Assembly (NCBI GenBank): GCA_023231475.1
Contig: JALJEE010001458.1
Coordinates: 1 to 64,000 of the forward strand
From: Seison nebaliae
Lineage: Eukaryota; Rotifera; Pararotatoria; Seisonacea; Seisonidae
Reading direction: 5' to 3'
DNA length: 64,000 nucleotides
The number at the start of each line of letters is the position of its first letter. Position 1 is the first letter of the stretch. The position numbers and the translations under genes were made by a program. The notes under the pieces are model-generated. The model was not told the DNA's origin. It was given only the letters and a program-made list of their open reading frames with translations, and did not search any database. Shown here in pieces: positions 23,701 to 39,980 of this stretch.

Positions 23701-26700
23701 ATACATTGAATCGATATTCGCCAAATCAGCTACTACAAAATACATGACGGATGCACGTTTTGCAACAGACCGATATTTTTCTCTTTCGGCCACTATGGTC
23801 GCTTCTGTTGTTTCAGCTGCGGCTAAACGATGTTTGATAGCAATAGATGTTATCTAAGAAACATTAAGAAAATAAATTATTAAATGATATTGAACTTTTG
23901 AATTATTCAATGTTTCGATCAACTCTTCATTATCCAAAATATTTCCTTCAGATTCAAACAACAATTTCAATGTCCGATCTTCTAATTGTTTCAAATTAGT
24001 CTTATCTGCATCAATATTTGTAATTAGTTCGTTTTTCTGTTGTTCGAGATCTGGTCTCTCCAATTGGACAATCTCCGAAAGAATTTGGTCTTCCAGACCC
24101 TGATTTGTCACCGCAAAATTGATGATAGTAACTTTTATGCAAATTTCCGGTAAATAATGAGGATTAGCTAATTTGGTAGTCATATAAAAACGGAAATCTG
24201 TATTATAATCGATATCAGCATCTCCCAAACGAATTAACAATCGACCACCAGACATGAACGTTTTCCGAAGTAGAATTGGTTCAAGAGCCGGATCTAAAGT
24301 TTCATCAATTTGCTCAATCAACAGTGGCAGTCCAATTCGTACACAATTTTCCAATTTTTGTAATAGTTTCGGATCGGATAATTTGAGAACAACTAATCCA
24401 TTTCGAATTTCCTTCGTTTTTATCCAACGATTAGCTTGATCTTGTGGGTCAATCATCAAAGGCCATCGTCGACCATGTTCTACTAAGAGACCATTCTCAA
24501 TACTAAAGTCGTCCAGTGGAAGACCATCCATTGTCCATTGACGTATAACAAAATTGTCACCCAAAACTGATTGAAGAGAAGTGTTGGCCGATATTGGAAT
24601 TTTTAAGTTAATACATTCGTCAATCCATTTCTGTACCATTTGTTTGCGGTATGATGAAGTGAATGCTCCAAAATAAGCTATGCAGGCTGATGCGATGAAT
24701 ATATTTCCGCTAACATTCACCAGTTCGTCATCATATCCAACGATCATACTTTTCCATCTAACCTGTTCATCTGCTAACGATGTCGTTAATTTGGATGCGC
24801 GACTAAGTCTTCCTTTAGTGAGATTCATTGATGTTTCCAGCTTCCTTTTCTCAATTAACGATTTCTCATATCTTATCTGATATGATTTAATCGTAGCTTC
24901 AACGGCTGCCAACTTATCCTGTTTCTCTTTCAACTGATCCATTACAATTTTCAATTCAGCTTCCGCCTTTTTCAATTTTTCTTCCTTTGGAGCGACATCT
25001 TTCAACACCCGCGAATATCCGACGATAGCTCGCACCCATAACAGCATCGATTTACATGCATGTGACACTTTTCCTACTTCTTCTGCCGTAAAGTTTTTTA
25101 TTTGGAAATATGGTTTCACTTTTTTATAAATCGCTTCCGTTATCTGACTTTTCGCATCATAATGTTGTAACGAACTTAAAAACTTAGTGTCACCCAGCAA
25201 CTGCTTCGCAGTAGGCCAATCTGCTTTTCTACCCAAAAGAATACAAATTGTTTCCATCACCGTCATGACTAATTCTGGTGGTTTCGTATAAACACGAATT
25301 TCAGCAATATCTGACGGTTGCAATGCATCAAGTTGTCTTTTTGCTTCGTCGATTGCTGGTTGCGCTGCATCAACATCTCTTTGTGCATCTTCTGCAATAG
25401 CTCTAGTTTCCTCAGCTTTCACCATGGCAACTGCTTCGTCCTCTTTCACTGCTTTCCTGTCAACATCGGCTTTCTCTTGATCAACTGCTAATTTTTTCAT
25501 TAATATTTCTGTATCTTTCGTCCGTTTAATTAATTCTGGTTCAAGTGCAGTTAGTTCAATTTGCATTTCGGCAACTAGAATGTTAGTTTCCGCCAATTTT
25601 TCTAAACCACGTTCAACTTTCATCTTTTGATTTCGAATCTTTTGTTTATGCTCATTGACTAATTTGCAGTAGAATTGAATGAGTTCTAAATATGATGTGG
25701 GAGTAGTATAATATTTCCGATGTAGTTCATCATAAAACTCTTCGGAATATTGTGTCACAGATTCATGAACGTCAACGCACATTTTCCCCAATGCTTGACC
25801 CAAATGTTCCTGAGATTTATCGAATGTCATTTTAGAGAAGAATGTTTCAGCTACTGAATAAAGGGCATCCGAAGGCCAAACAGTAAACCAATCGATCACA
25901 CAACAATTAACTAGTGAAGGAAACATACGACATCTCGATCGAAACGAGTCACCAACCGGACTCATACAAAGAACAATATGTAAATTATTTCGAACACGAT
26001 TAATGAAGAATTGAAAGATGCCATCTCGATCATTTTCAACGATTCCTATCTCTTTAGCCGCACCACGACAACTGTTTACTATCTTTTCATATTCATCATT
26101 CGGAAAAAGATTCGGTACTTCTCCACTATTTAACATGTTATTAATATCTTCCAAAAATTCTTCACATACAATCTAAAACATAATTAATTAAAATGAAACT
26201 ATTATATGATATTAAAACTAAAATTAACTTGGGTATCAGTGAAAATGAAAACAGTAGTTTCGTTATTAACACCAGCTCGTTCATAAAGTATTTTTAAATC
26301 TTCATGAAACGATTGATAGTTGTATCCCCGACTCAATTCAATCTTGAAACATTTGTGTCCACAGATGAATGCAGCAAGACTGAAATTCAATGAAAATGAA
26401 TAAAATATGTGGAAATTATGAGGATTAGAACCTTGTTAGAGATTGTTTTCCAGTACCACCAACACCAACTAATAATGAATTACCTCTTTCTAAACGAATC
26501 ATTCTTGCAATTCTCGCTATATGTAATATTGCATCACGAAAGAAAACCAATTGGGAATCAGAATTCATTGCTAAATTGTAATCTTGTTGGTAATCTTCAA
26601 TTATTGATTTCAATTTATTTAAGTCGGGAATTAATTCATAATATCTCTCCTCCGGTGTCATTACCATAAAGTCACCAAAGACGACAGGATCTGTTCGAAA

Positions 26701-29700
26701 TATATCTGGATCTTCAATCGGTTCACGAAAGTATTTTGAACTCATATCAGCTAGAATGTTGTAAAAATAATTTTTATCTTCATCGTTTATCAATCTATCA
26801 TGGAAGATTCTATAAAATAATTGAGAATGATGAAACAAAAAAAGTAAATGATGAACCGTTGAGTTTCATGAAAGAATAGTTTCAACATGATTTCCGGTGT
26901 TGAACATGTTTCTGGTGTAACTTGTAGAATTCCTTGTATACATTTTGATAAGTCACGTAAATTGAATATGTAATGAGATTTATCAGGCGTGGGTAGTAAA
27001 TCGGTACTCATTCTTTCAAATATTTCAATAACTGAATCTACTAATTGAGCGGATAGTGTACGTACTTTCGTTGGGAATGGTTGTAGGAATCCATTGAGAA
27101 TGGACTTGAAAATATGTTTTAATGAAAATTCGGCCGGTTGCGCTAAGTTGAAAATAGAGAAATGGCGTAGAAATCTTGCCGTAACTTTATTTCTACCACC
27201 ACCAGGTGGCGCACAAGCAGCACACAATGTAGCTCCTTTGACATCTTTCCAAAATAATTTTTCTCGGTCATAAAAACCACCAAAATCTTGAATTTGTCTT
27301 AAAAGTTCAATTGGCGGTTGTGAACCATAAGTGTCTGGTTTAGGCATGTTCAGATCGTCAATAAACAATATAAGATGTTGGTTATTTGGAGGTGTCAACA
27401 AAGTCTTCTTTCTTCGATCAAATTTACTTTCAATAATTTCTTGAGTTCGTGGTGCATTCGTTTGCGCGGAAAAATTGACAAAAATTGGCAATAAATTATT
27501 CTTTTCAGCAATATTTACCAAATGCGATCGTGCAATTACACTCTTCCCAACTCCAGTATTACCAGTAAGAAGAACAGATTTGTTCACTCGAGTTAGTATT
27601 TCCAAGAAATATCCATACCTTAAAGTATCAACCGTCGGTACTAACATTTCAAAATAAGGAGTGGTTGTTGAATAATTGAAAGGAGCAATATGTTTCTCCC
27701 ACATTTCCATGTGACGATAATTAGTTTCAACTTTGTAACTAAATAGATCGCCTGCCGTACCTAATTTCATATCGCTGTTGTCGTCCATTAGTATACGAGA
27801 ATAACTATCGAACCGGTCCCAATTGCTTTGATTAATGCCACCGCCCAAACCCCAAACAAATGCAAAACAGAATACTGTGGCAATTAAACTGTTTTTTTTG
27901 GAAAGTTCAAGTTCTATAAAATAAAAGAAAATGAATATAATCAATTATGATCAATGGGATTTGAACCTGGATCGTTCTTTCCGTAAACTGAAACGAAAAT
28001 ATTTGTAATTGTTACAACTTTAGCAATCTCTACTTGTGGAATGGCTTCGACACAGTTCTTGTTGACATATTGAAGACCTTTTTCTACATATGAATTGAAC
28101 ATTTCAAGAAGATAGTCCTTAGTCTCCTGAGAATATTCCGTATCTTGCAACCATGATCTCACATATGGTGACCACTTTAAATCATTTGGATCAATATATA
28201 CCATTCCACAACTATTAATTATGATACAATGATTATGAATATACAATATGAATTGACAAAGTTAACCGAGATACAGTGGCTGGAGACGCTACAGCAAGAT
28301 CTTCGACTTCAAAGATCATTTTAATGTTATTTGTTAATTTAATTCTTTCGCTATTTGCTAAACATAACATCTTATTGTCATCCAAAACAGTGTTCATATT
28401 CTCAATCCATAATGCATCAACAGGACCATCACAAATGACCCAATAATGATCGGTGGTATCTATGAATAGAAAGGTTAAAAGATAAATGACGTAGAATAAG
28501 TAACCTAAAGCTACACCTCTTCTGACAATACTCGCCATTAATCCATCTCGCCATTCTAATGTTAATGCATCAATTTCACCATATAATTCTCCCATTGTAA
28601 TTGATTTCGGGTTTAATGTACTCGATATAACTGGCTGATATGATGGATGATCTTGTCCCGATTCAAACATGTCACCCAACGTCATCGCTAACACGTTCAG
28701 TACTGATGTTTTACCACCACCACTTGGTCCAACTAACATGACGCCATGACGTACAATTAAAGTTTCATGTAATTGAATAACTTTACTTATTTGAGATTCA
28801 TCATTTTGTAACTTTTGTTTTACTTGTGCTGCTTTTATATGTGTTTCCAACACACCATAATCATGTTCAGGTAATACTGTTCCTGGAAAAAGATCATGGA
28901 CAATGGCATGGAATAAGGCAGCATCTGCTTTGAGGAATTTGGGTAAATTAGAATCGCGAAGGGCACGAATAAGAACCAAATCTTCTAGAATATTTGGATT
29001 CTCTCGTTTTAACGTTCCTGCCATCACCAACACACTTTTGACCGCTCGCATTCCAAAATCATAATGATCTTGTTGCGATAACTGTTCCGAACACAGTTTA
29101 TACATTTGGGTCATTTTTTGAGCAAGAATTTTCGAATTTTCAAATCCTTCCGAATATAAGATAACTTCAGCAATTAATCGATAATCGGGAACCATCATAG
29201 AAATTGGACGGAATAAAGCCTTCAAATTATCTGGTAACTCTGTTCTACCAGCATATCCCGGATTCATGGTGATGAATGTAGCACATGTTGGAATCAATTT
29301 AATTTCTTTTCCTTCAAAAATAAATCGTTGAAGTTTATTAGTTTTCGCATTTCTTATCGTTATTAATTGTTGAGCAATGACAGAAAGTACCTCAATATCG
29401 ATTCGATTAAATTCATCAAAGCAGCACCAAGCTCCAGATTGTGCTAAACCTGAAAAGAATTTTCCCATCAATCGATAATCGATACTTTCCGAACAATTAA
29501 AAACAACACACTGAATGGCTAAGGCCTTTGCCAGATCTTTAGTAGTTTCTGTCTTTCCTGTACCGGCTGGTCCTGCGGGAGCTCCACCTAAATCTAATTG
29601 AAGTGCTCCCATTAAACATAAATAACATCGATCCGTCAATGGTGTTATAACGAGACGTGGTGAAGCTCCTAAATACTCATGAGCATACCAAAATTGAGAA

Positions 29701-32700
29701 CTCGACTGTTTGACGACAGTTGACTCATGAGTTGCATCAAAATAATATCTCAATTGTTTTTGCCATGTAAAATCTTGAATTTTATCAACATTTGTCGCAT
29801 TCATTTCAGTTATGATATCCCTTGCGTGTACATCGATCGTAATGAGTGCACATAATGTAGCACGGACGAGTGGTGGTAATTTCTCTCGAATAATGGCAGC
29901 CAACTTATGCAATCTTTTAAAACTTATTGTCTCCAACTGCTTTAATGAAGTAGTACTTTCTTTCTCCAAAATTTTCGTAACCGTTGAACACCATTGTGTT
30001 TGTGATACTGTCAATATAACTTGTGATGGCCATTCTTTCACCCAATTTTGCAGAGATTTTCCCAAGAATGCTTGAGCTGAAGCCTTAATCAATTTTTTAA
30101 TTGATAGAAACATAGCTTCTTCTACTTTCCCTAACCATTCTTCAACATTACCACGAGCTTTCAAACTCTTCCCTAATGAAACCACTTCTTTTTCTGGAGA
30201 AATCATACTAAGAATATCATTCGTATAAACCACAGCTTCATCGACTACCTGTTCACCTTCACCAACCTTTTCCAATTTTGCAAATTCCAATCGATTAATA
30301 GCATCGAAACATTTTCTTAGATGAGGTTGTACCGCTTGTGGATTTCTAGTTTGAGCAAGAATTTCTAACAGTTCATCATTAGAGAGGAAATAGAATCTAG
30401 GGAATGTGACACGTTTTGATTCTAAATAATTTTCTAGACATTTCATTATTTGTTCCAACAATGTATTATTGTTTTGCATCGCTTCAAGAACACCGGGTAA
30501 AGTTGCCGCTCTCATAGCTGTCGGTACTTTACTTACACGTCTCATAATCTCTTTCCAACTTCGATCGACTTGCGAAAACATTTTCGCTTCCACTGGTAAT
30601 TGACGGGCAATATCGGGAGCTGCAAATATCAGCTCCAAGTATAACCATGACCTTTGACAAATTAACCATTGTTCCAATGTTCTTCCAAATAAATCTAATT
30701 GATCTTGCCATACTTGAACTCTTCCAGCAATCGGTCCTACATGTTTACTTGAAGCGATCGTTCCAATATTGATGATGGAATCATCTAGCAACTGTTGAAT
30801 ATCATCGGTTCCTCCCAAAATAAACACATCGCGACCTTTATGTTGTACAACAATGAATTCTGCCGTTTTCCAAGCATCTTCCACTTTCTTTAGAATTGCT
30901 TCTAAACTCGCTTCACTAGACGCCATTCCGGAAATTTCTTGCATTTCTTCTGCGAAATCGAACGCATTCAATTCTGTTAAGATTTTTAAGGTTAATCTAT
31001 CCTTTTCTGGTTGATAATTCAATTTCTCATAGATCATAGACCAATGACGTTTCTGCAAATTGGGATTTCTCATATCAGTTATCACAGGTAATTGTGATTT
31101 CATTCTTTCAACTTGTTGCTTCAATTCTGCAACTAGAGTACTGGGTGGAAGACCTTTCTCCATTTGATACAGATATTTATTGTAAATATTTAACGTTGCA
31201 ATTATTTCTTCAGGATTTAACTCTTTGAAATTCTTTTCATTCCATTCATTCACAATAAATTTAAATTCTTCAATAGAATTCCATAACAATTCTTTTAATT
31301 TCAATTCGGATGCTACTTGTTCCAATTCTTCATATTTTCTTACTTCAATCTTGAATCTTCTTTGATAATCTCGATATAAATGAGCCAATTTTTGTAAGTC
31401 ATCAATCTTGGCAATTAATTCTTTCAAAGTATTTTTCGATTCCGTTGGATTGGCTGTAACGTCCAATAATGACGGTTGTTCTCCTTGACGTCTTAATTGT
31501 TTGACTTCCTCATCTAATTCCTCAATATCTTTCGACAAATATTTCACTAAATGTTTCACATTTTCATCTCGTTCCGCTAAACTCTTATCGATGACGTTAT
31601 GAAAATTATTGATAGTGCCATTTAATGTGGAATAAAGAGCAATCTCTTCTGGAACTACATCAATTCGATATTGATCGATCAAATCGTACATTTCTTTAAC
31701 AATTTCCATTTCATTTTCCATCGATTCAACTCGTTCCTGGACGTTGTCGAGAAAAATAAGAGCATCCACATAATCTTTCGTCTGTTCCATTGTCGCCTCT
31801 AATTTCATTATGCCGTCTTGTGCTTCTTGTATTAACGATTCCGTCAGTTTTTTCGCTCGATCAGGAATAATCATACTCAAAATCATCAAAATTCGTTTAG
31901 GTGATGGATCCAGTGTCCTTCGTATTGGTTCACATTCGATAGAAAATATGCCAATACTTCTTTGTGCGATTATTAATTTAGTATGTTCAATTTGTTGATT
32001 ATACTTCTCCAATTCAACTTGCATGAATTCCGTATCGTTCGAACTCTCATACGATTTTTCATATTCTTCGGAATTGATCTCTTCATTTTGCGTATACCAA
32101 GTAACATAATTTTTGAATGTTGATGAAAATTCACCTAAAGCGCCAAATGAAATGGTGATGGAATCTTTTAACGCTTCGTTGATTTTCATTAACATTACAT
32201 CCTCACTCAACATATCGAGTAACGAAGGACCTTTTTCGAAAATTGGATCTTCACGTTTTTGATTAATAATCGGTTGAGTAAATGGAATAAATATGTCATC
32301 TGTGACAATACATTCTAAGCCACATAACAGATGTTTGACTTGTTCAACAATCTTTCGTACCATCGCTACGTATTCTTGTTCAGAAGGTTTAGTAATTACC
32401 GTATTTTTTCCGATTCCCAATTCTACTGAAAATAATGGACTCAACATTTCAATATTTCTATCCTCTCGAGCTCGCAATTCATGGAACATATCCTTAGTCT
32501 GATTTTGCAAAGCCAACATCATCGGTTGTTGTTTTACGCTACTCGGCTTTGCACTACTTTTCTTCTTATTTGCGTTCATCATCACTTTAGGAATTTCTTC
32601 TAAGAAACTTGCTCGATGTCGTATGGTACTGATTTCCTCATCAGGCATTGCAAAATTAAGAATGCTTGCCCCAAATTTATAAGCTTTCGTCATCTTTAGA

Positions 32701-34907
32701 GTGTAGGGCTCTCTGAACATATTATCCATTTTATGTTCTTTCAAGAAAGCATAATAACAATTTGGTTCATTAGGATCCCAAGGTAAGGCAGTGGGACCGA
32801 GTTCTAACGCATCGATTGGTGGTGTTTGAATCAAGTGTTCAGCGAAATGTGTTAAGAGACCACGTAACGAATTCAATCCCAATAAATGTAATGTATTGTT
32901 GATGATGTAATCAATTAATCGAATAAAATTTACAAGACGATGACATTCATATCTCTTTTTAGCTTGTTGCGTATAACTCATCTTTTCTGGCATCTCTCCA
33001 TATAAATCAACGTCAAAATGTTCCTTCTTTTGTGTCGCACTCGGTTTTGAACGAATTGACGTTGCTGAATCATTCATCGAAGATTTATATTTCATTTTCG
33101 AATCTTCTGTTTCACCAGTATCAGGTGTAAATCCAGCCTCATATAATGCGGTCCGACATGCTGAGAAAATGATATCAACCATCAATTTTCTGAATTCATC
33201 TAATCTTTCTTTTACCGTTGTCAATTGTGTTGTTTGGTTTAAGAGGAATTCATTAATTTCATAAACAATTTCATCCTCAATCTGCAACATTGACATGTCT
33301 CCAATGCGATAACACATTTCTCTTGCATTTAATAATGCTGGTCGTAACACCTGATAAATTAATAATTATTTAATCTCTATTAGAAAAAAAAAGTTAACTG
33401 GATTAAGTGTAAACAGTTTCTCTTTGAGAGCTCGTTGCGCTACTATGATTTTCTTATGCCGAACATTGTTCCTCCAGACAATGAACATTTTCCACATTCG
33501 AAATTGTTCAAAAGTTCGAATTTTACTCAATTCCGAATAACTCTTAAATTCAGTTATCCATTCGTCCAATGGAGTAAATGTTATTTCGGCTGATTTCGAA
33601 TAATGTGTCACTCCTGATTTGCTAATTGTAAAGAATTCATTCTGGTCACCATTCTCTCCATATTCAGTTGTTCTGTTGAGGGCAATATATATGAGTTTCA
33701 TATTACCAATAAGAAATAAAACTAACGCTAAATTATAAAAATTATGCTGAACATTAGTCTTCGCAGCACGATGGGTAAGATAAAGAAAAAAGCCAGGCTG
33801 GGTCGCATTTCTAACTATTTTCTCAACTTCCAAAAGATTCGTTATACCATTATATTTATTTCTTTCGAACATCTTAGAAACGTCACCTTTTGGTTCATCC
33901 GTCATCGTTTGTTTTGGTGGAAGTGCTTTCATTAATGTTGGAGATGGTCTTTTTCTTCTCTCTTGAGCAAGAACATTATCAAGACGCTTCCTCTCCGCTA
34001 CTGGTCCACATTTTAAAGGGGCAACTATGGCCTGATTAGATAACAGTGGAGGACGTCGTAAGGTAGCCGTGGCGACGTCACATGTTTGTGAATCGTATAA
34101 TGCCTTCATCAATCGATGACGAGGATGTGCATTAAATAACGAATTGACTCCCCGGGGTAATTCCAACATAGGTTTCGGTACAGTAATCTTCTTTTCTTCA
34201 GTCGTCGTTTCTACTTTGCTTGACGTTACTCCTTTCTTCGCATATTCAAGTCTCTCTCGTTCTTGAATCGCTTTCGGTTCGTTAAATTTTTGAGATTTCG
34301 TTAAAGGTGCCTACATAGTAATGTATTGAAAATCAATATGAATAATTTCAATCGAACTAATGGTTCCAAATGACCACCCAACGGAACATACGCGGGATCA
34401 TTCTTCTTTCTTGGAGGAATAAAATGGAATGGTGCCGACTTTACTGCTTCTTGTTCAATTGCTGATTTATAAATCCCTGCTCGGATTCTTTCATGGTCCA
34501 CCTAACAATATTACATTTCATGATTATATTTCAAATTCGTCAAACTTTTCCAAAAATGTTTGCTTTCGACTTACTGCTTTCCGAAGTCAATCTTGATCTT
34601 TCTCCATTTTCAGTATTGACTGATTCCATATTGGGAAACCAAAGAAGTAGGATATAATGATAGAACGAGAATTAATAGGTTAATGAATCATATTCATTAG
34701 AAAATGATTAATTAAATATTTGGAATCTAAGTCGGAACATATTTAAAAATAGCTAAAAAAATTTCATCAGAACTCAATCATCATACATAAAGAAACTAAA
34801 CTAAAAATAAGCAAAAAAATAAGGAAATTCAAAGTAAGAGTAAGAGTAAAATTACCAGTTTCAGGCGGCTGCCAATACCAGAATCTGTAATTTGGATTAT
34901 TTTGCAT
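20706..34907 (-). CDS. DNAH6: Axonemal dynein heavy chain 6 (inner arm)
   Basis: Complete ciliary motor of about 4,100 residues in some 20 exons with 40-100-base introns. The N-terminal tail contains the DNAH6-type segments [41 protein letters not shown] and [10 protein letters not shown]. The AAA ring follows: AAA1 P-loop [18 protein letters not shown] (near 29550), AAA2 [12 protein letters not shown] (near 28720), AAA3 [12 protein letters not shown] (near 27550) and AAA4 [12 protein letters not shown] (near 26460). The coiled-coil stalk with microtubule-binding tip lies about 25700-24750. AAA5-6 include [17 protein letters not shown]. The C-terminal domain ends with FFPQG, GTLSTTG and [16 protein letters not shown]. 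The start is not settled: an exon with ATG 34907 ([17 protein letters not shown]) has a good donor, and ATG 34629 (MES) splices in frame to the exon at 34501. Confidence 0.95.
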
Positions 34908-35137
34908 TTTTCAACCGTTTCATACAAATTAAACAAACAATTTTATTGTTACTCCAACAACATTAATATAAAAGTAGTTGTTAAAAAAAGTCATAAATCC
35001 TATTAGCATAGCAACAAGAGCTTCACGTTAGTTTACTTTTATTCATAATAAATATTTATCATTATTCATGGTAATAAGAGAAAAAGAAAGCTTTGTTAAA
35101 AAAAAACCATTTAAAATAATTCATTTTAATAACAGTT

Positions 35138-38104
<2,967 letters not shown>

Positions 38105-38331
38105 TATTTTTTACCTTTTCATGTAATAACGAGAGTAATGCCAAAGCTTTAGAGGAATCTTAATTCATAATTAAAGAATTTTCAGTAGTTATTTGAACGA
38201 CATTTCTCATTGAAAATAAGTGAATGATTTGAAGTTGAAATAAAAGAAAAGAGAGGACGGCATATTTAATTTATTTGAAGTATAAAGAATGAGAATCTTA
38301 TCAATGATGAATAAAATATAAATGTTTATTT

Positions 38332-38991
38332 TTACATGTCCCCTAAAGGAATTTCAACTTGTGGTAACATTATCTTGTCTGATTGATCATCAGAAGAGAT
38401 TGGCTCATATTTCTGATAAAATATCGCATGTAACATTACCACAACAAATGATGCACCTTTAACATAATGTTATTTAATGAAAGATGAAATCAAATTAACC
38501 GACAACCCAAAAGAAAGCGGAGCCAACTCCCACCATCAACAGGAAAGGTATTGCTATCAATCCCACAATCATTTGCTGATGTTTCACATTAATTTGCCGT
38601 CCTCCTATCGCCAATTGACGTTTCTTATTTCGTTGATTTACAGCGTAGCATCCTCCTATCACGGCAATTATTACAAATAAAATTCCTGGAGATGTAATTC
38701 TAATAAGTTCACATTAAATCAAGAGAGAAATAAAACGTCCAACATACAATAGAGGAAAAGGAGAATAGAAACGAAAATATAATTCGATTGGAAATGATCC
38801 AAGTTGGAGAGAACACGTTTGGAGACATCTTTCATTGACGAAGGTTTACTAAATTTGGTGGGAACAAAGAATTCCGTGATCCAGGGACGGACGTTAGCTC
38901 GTTGTCGATCCAACCACGCTTTAGGACCCTGTATTTCATCAGGTAGCGCGTATTTTGTCATCCATCCACTATCACCAAGAAAATCGTTCAT
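38332..38991 (-). CDS. RABAC1: Prenylated Rab acceptor (PRA1 family)
   Basis: Small Golgi/ER membrane protein that binds prenylated Rab GTPases and helps deliver them to membranes. Three exons from ATG 38991 to TAA 38332 give about 185 residues, the family length. It shows the family signature WLDRQRANVRPWITEFFVPT, then FQSNYIFVSILLFLYC leading into the first hydrophobic pair, a basic loop with a GGRQINVKHQQ segment, and a second hydrophobic pair (FLLMVGVGSAFFWVVGASF). The acidic C-terminus (QVEIPLGDM) is short. Both introns fall inside or next to membrane segments. Strong match to vertebrate RABAC1 in order and spacing. Confidence 0.9.
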
Positions 38992-39266
38992 TTATGAAAA
39001 TGTTTTATAAAGTAAATTTTATAAAATTTATTGTAAGATAAAAAATTGAAAATAACGTTGGAAGAATTTTGGTCGCCTTATTTAGTATGGACATTTTCGT
39101 ATTATCATCGATTAACGTTGTCATTATTTGCACGTATTATATTGTGATAGAAAATGAGTGATATTAAAAAAGTAAATTTAGTACACATCGAAATTAAAGA
39201 ATGGAACTATAGTTTATTCTCATTTCAATTATCTAAATTCGAGAAATTCAATTCCCTAATATAAGC

Positions 39267-39543
39267 TTAATGATCATCCGTCAGTTTTTTAGTTAAGACA
39301 CGTAATTCATTAATATCATTCAATATTGACGAATATTCTTTGAACCTTTCGAAATCTTTCATTGAATCATTACCACTGAATAGATCTAATTTTTCATTTT
39401 TCTTTTTGTCTATATATCCGAAGACAAATCAACAAAAAAAAAAGAGAATTAGTTTAACTTTGAATAAAACTCAAAATATCTTTCACATTCTTTGAATTAA
39501 TGTCGATATTCTCCATATCTTCTTCCATCGCTTTTCTGTTCAT
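39267..39543 (-). CDS. Tiny two-exon acidic/basic helical protein
   Basis: ATG at 39543, a 49-base GT-AG intron (39458-39410) and TAA at 39267-39269 give exactly 75 codons in frame. The protein reads MNRKAMEEDMENIDINSKN, then NKKKNEKLDLFSGNDS and INELRVLTKKLTDDH. It is highly charged, probably helical or coiled, without signal peptide or membrane segment. Clean splice sites and an intact frame across the join support a real gene. It could be a small subunit of a larger complex, but I recognise no family. Confidence 0.5.
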
Positions 39544-39980
39544 TATAACGATTTTTGTTCTTTTATCATAAGCTTTCAATTAATTGAAAATATTTACATA
39601 TTCCGATTGGCACATCTATCAACATCAAAAAATAATAGAATTGTTCAATTCTTTTCAGTTTGGTAGATGACAATTAGATGAGCCATTTGAAGTTCAAACT
39701 TTGAACTATAAAATTAAGGAAAATGATAAAATTGTAAAATATAGTTAAAATTTAATAGAAATTAATTTGTTGTTTTAAATTTTAGAAATTAGTTTTCAGT
39801 AAATTTGTAAAATTTTTTGGTGGCAATTTTTGAATTTAATTTTATATATCCGATCGACACTAAATGATTCAAGGCGTTGGAGAAACTGTAGGGAAAGAGA
39901 TAGAAGAAAGTGAAATATTTCAGTAAACATGTTTTCCGTCATATGTTCTTCATTAATATAATTCATGATTGACGGTTGCT

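Noticed and set aside
27930-28000. tRNA-like T-arm (ggttcaaatccc on the minus strand)
   Set aside because: It is the 5' splice site and start of a DNAH6 intron; no acceptor stem or anticodon arm can be folded around it.
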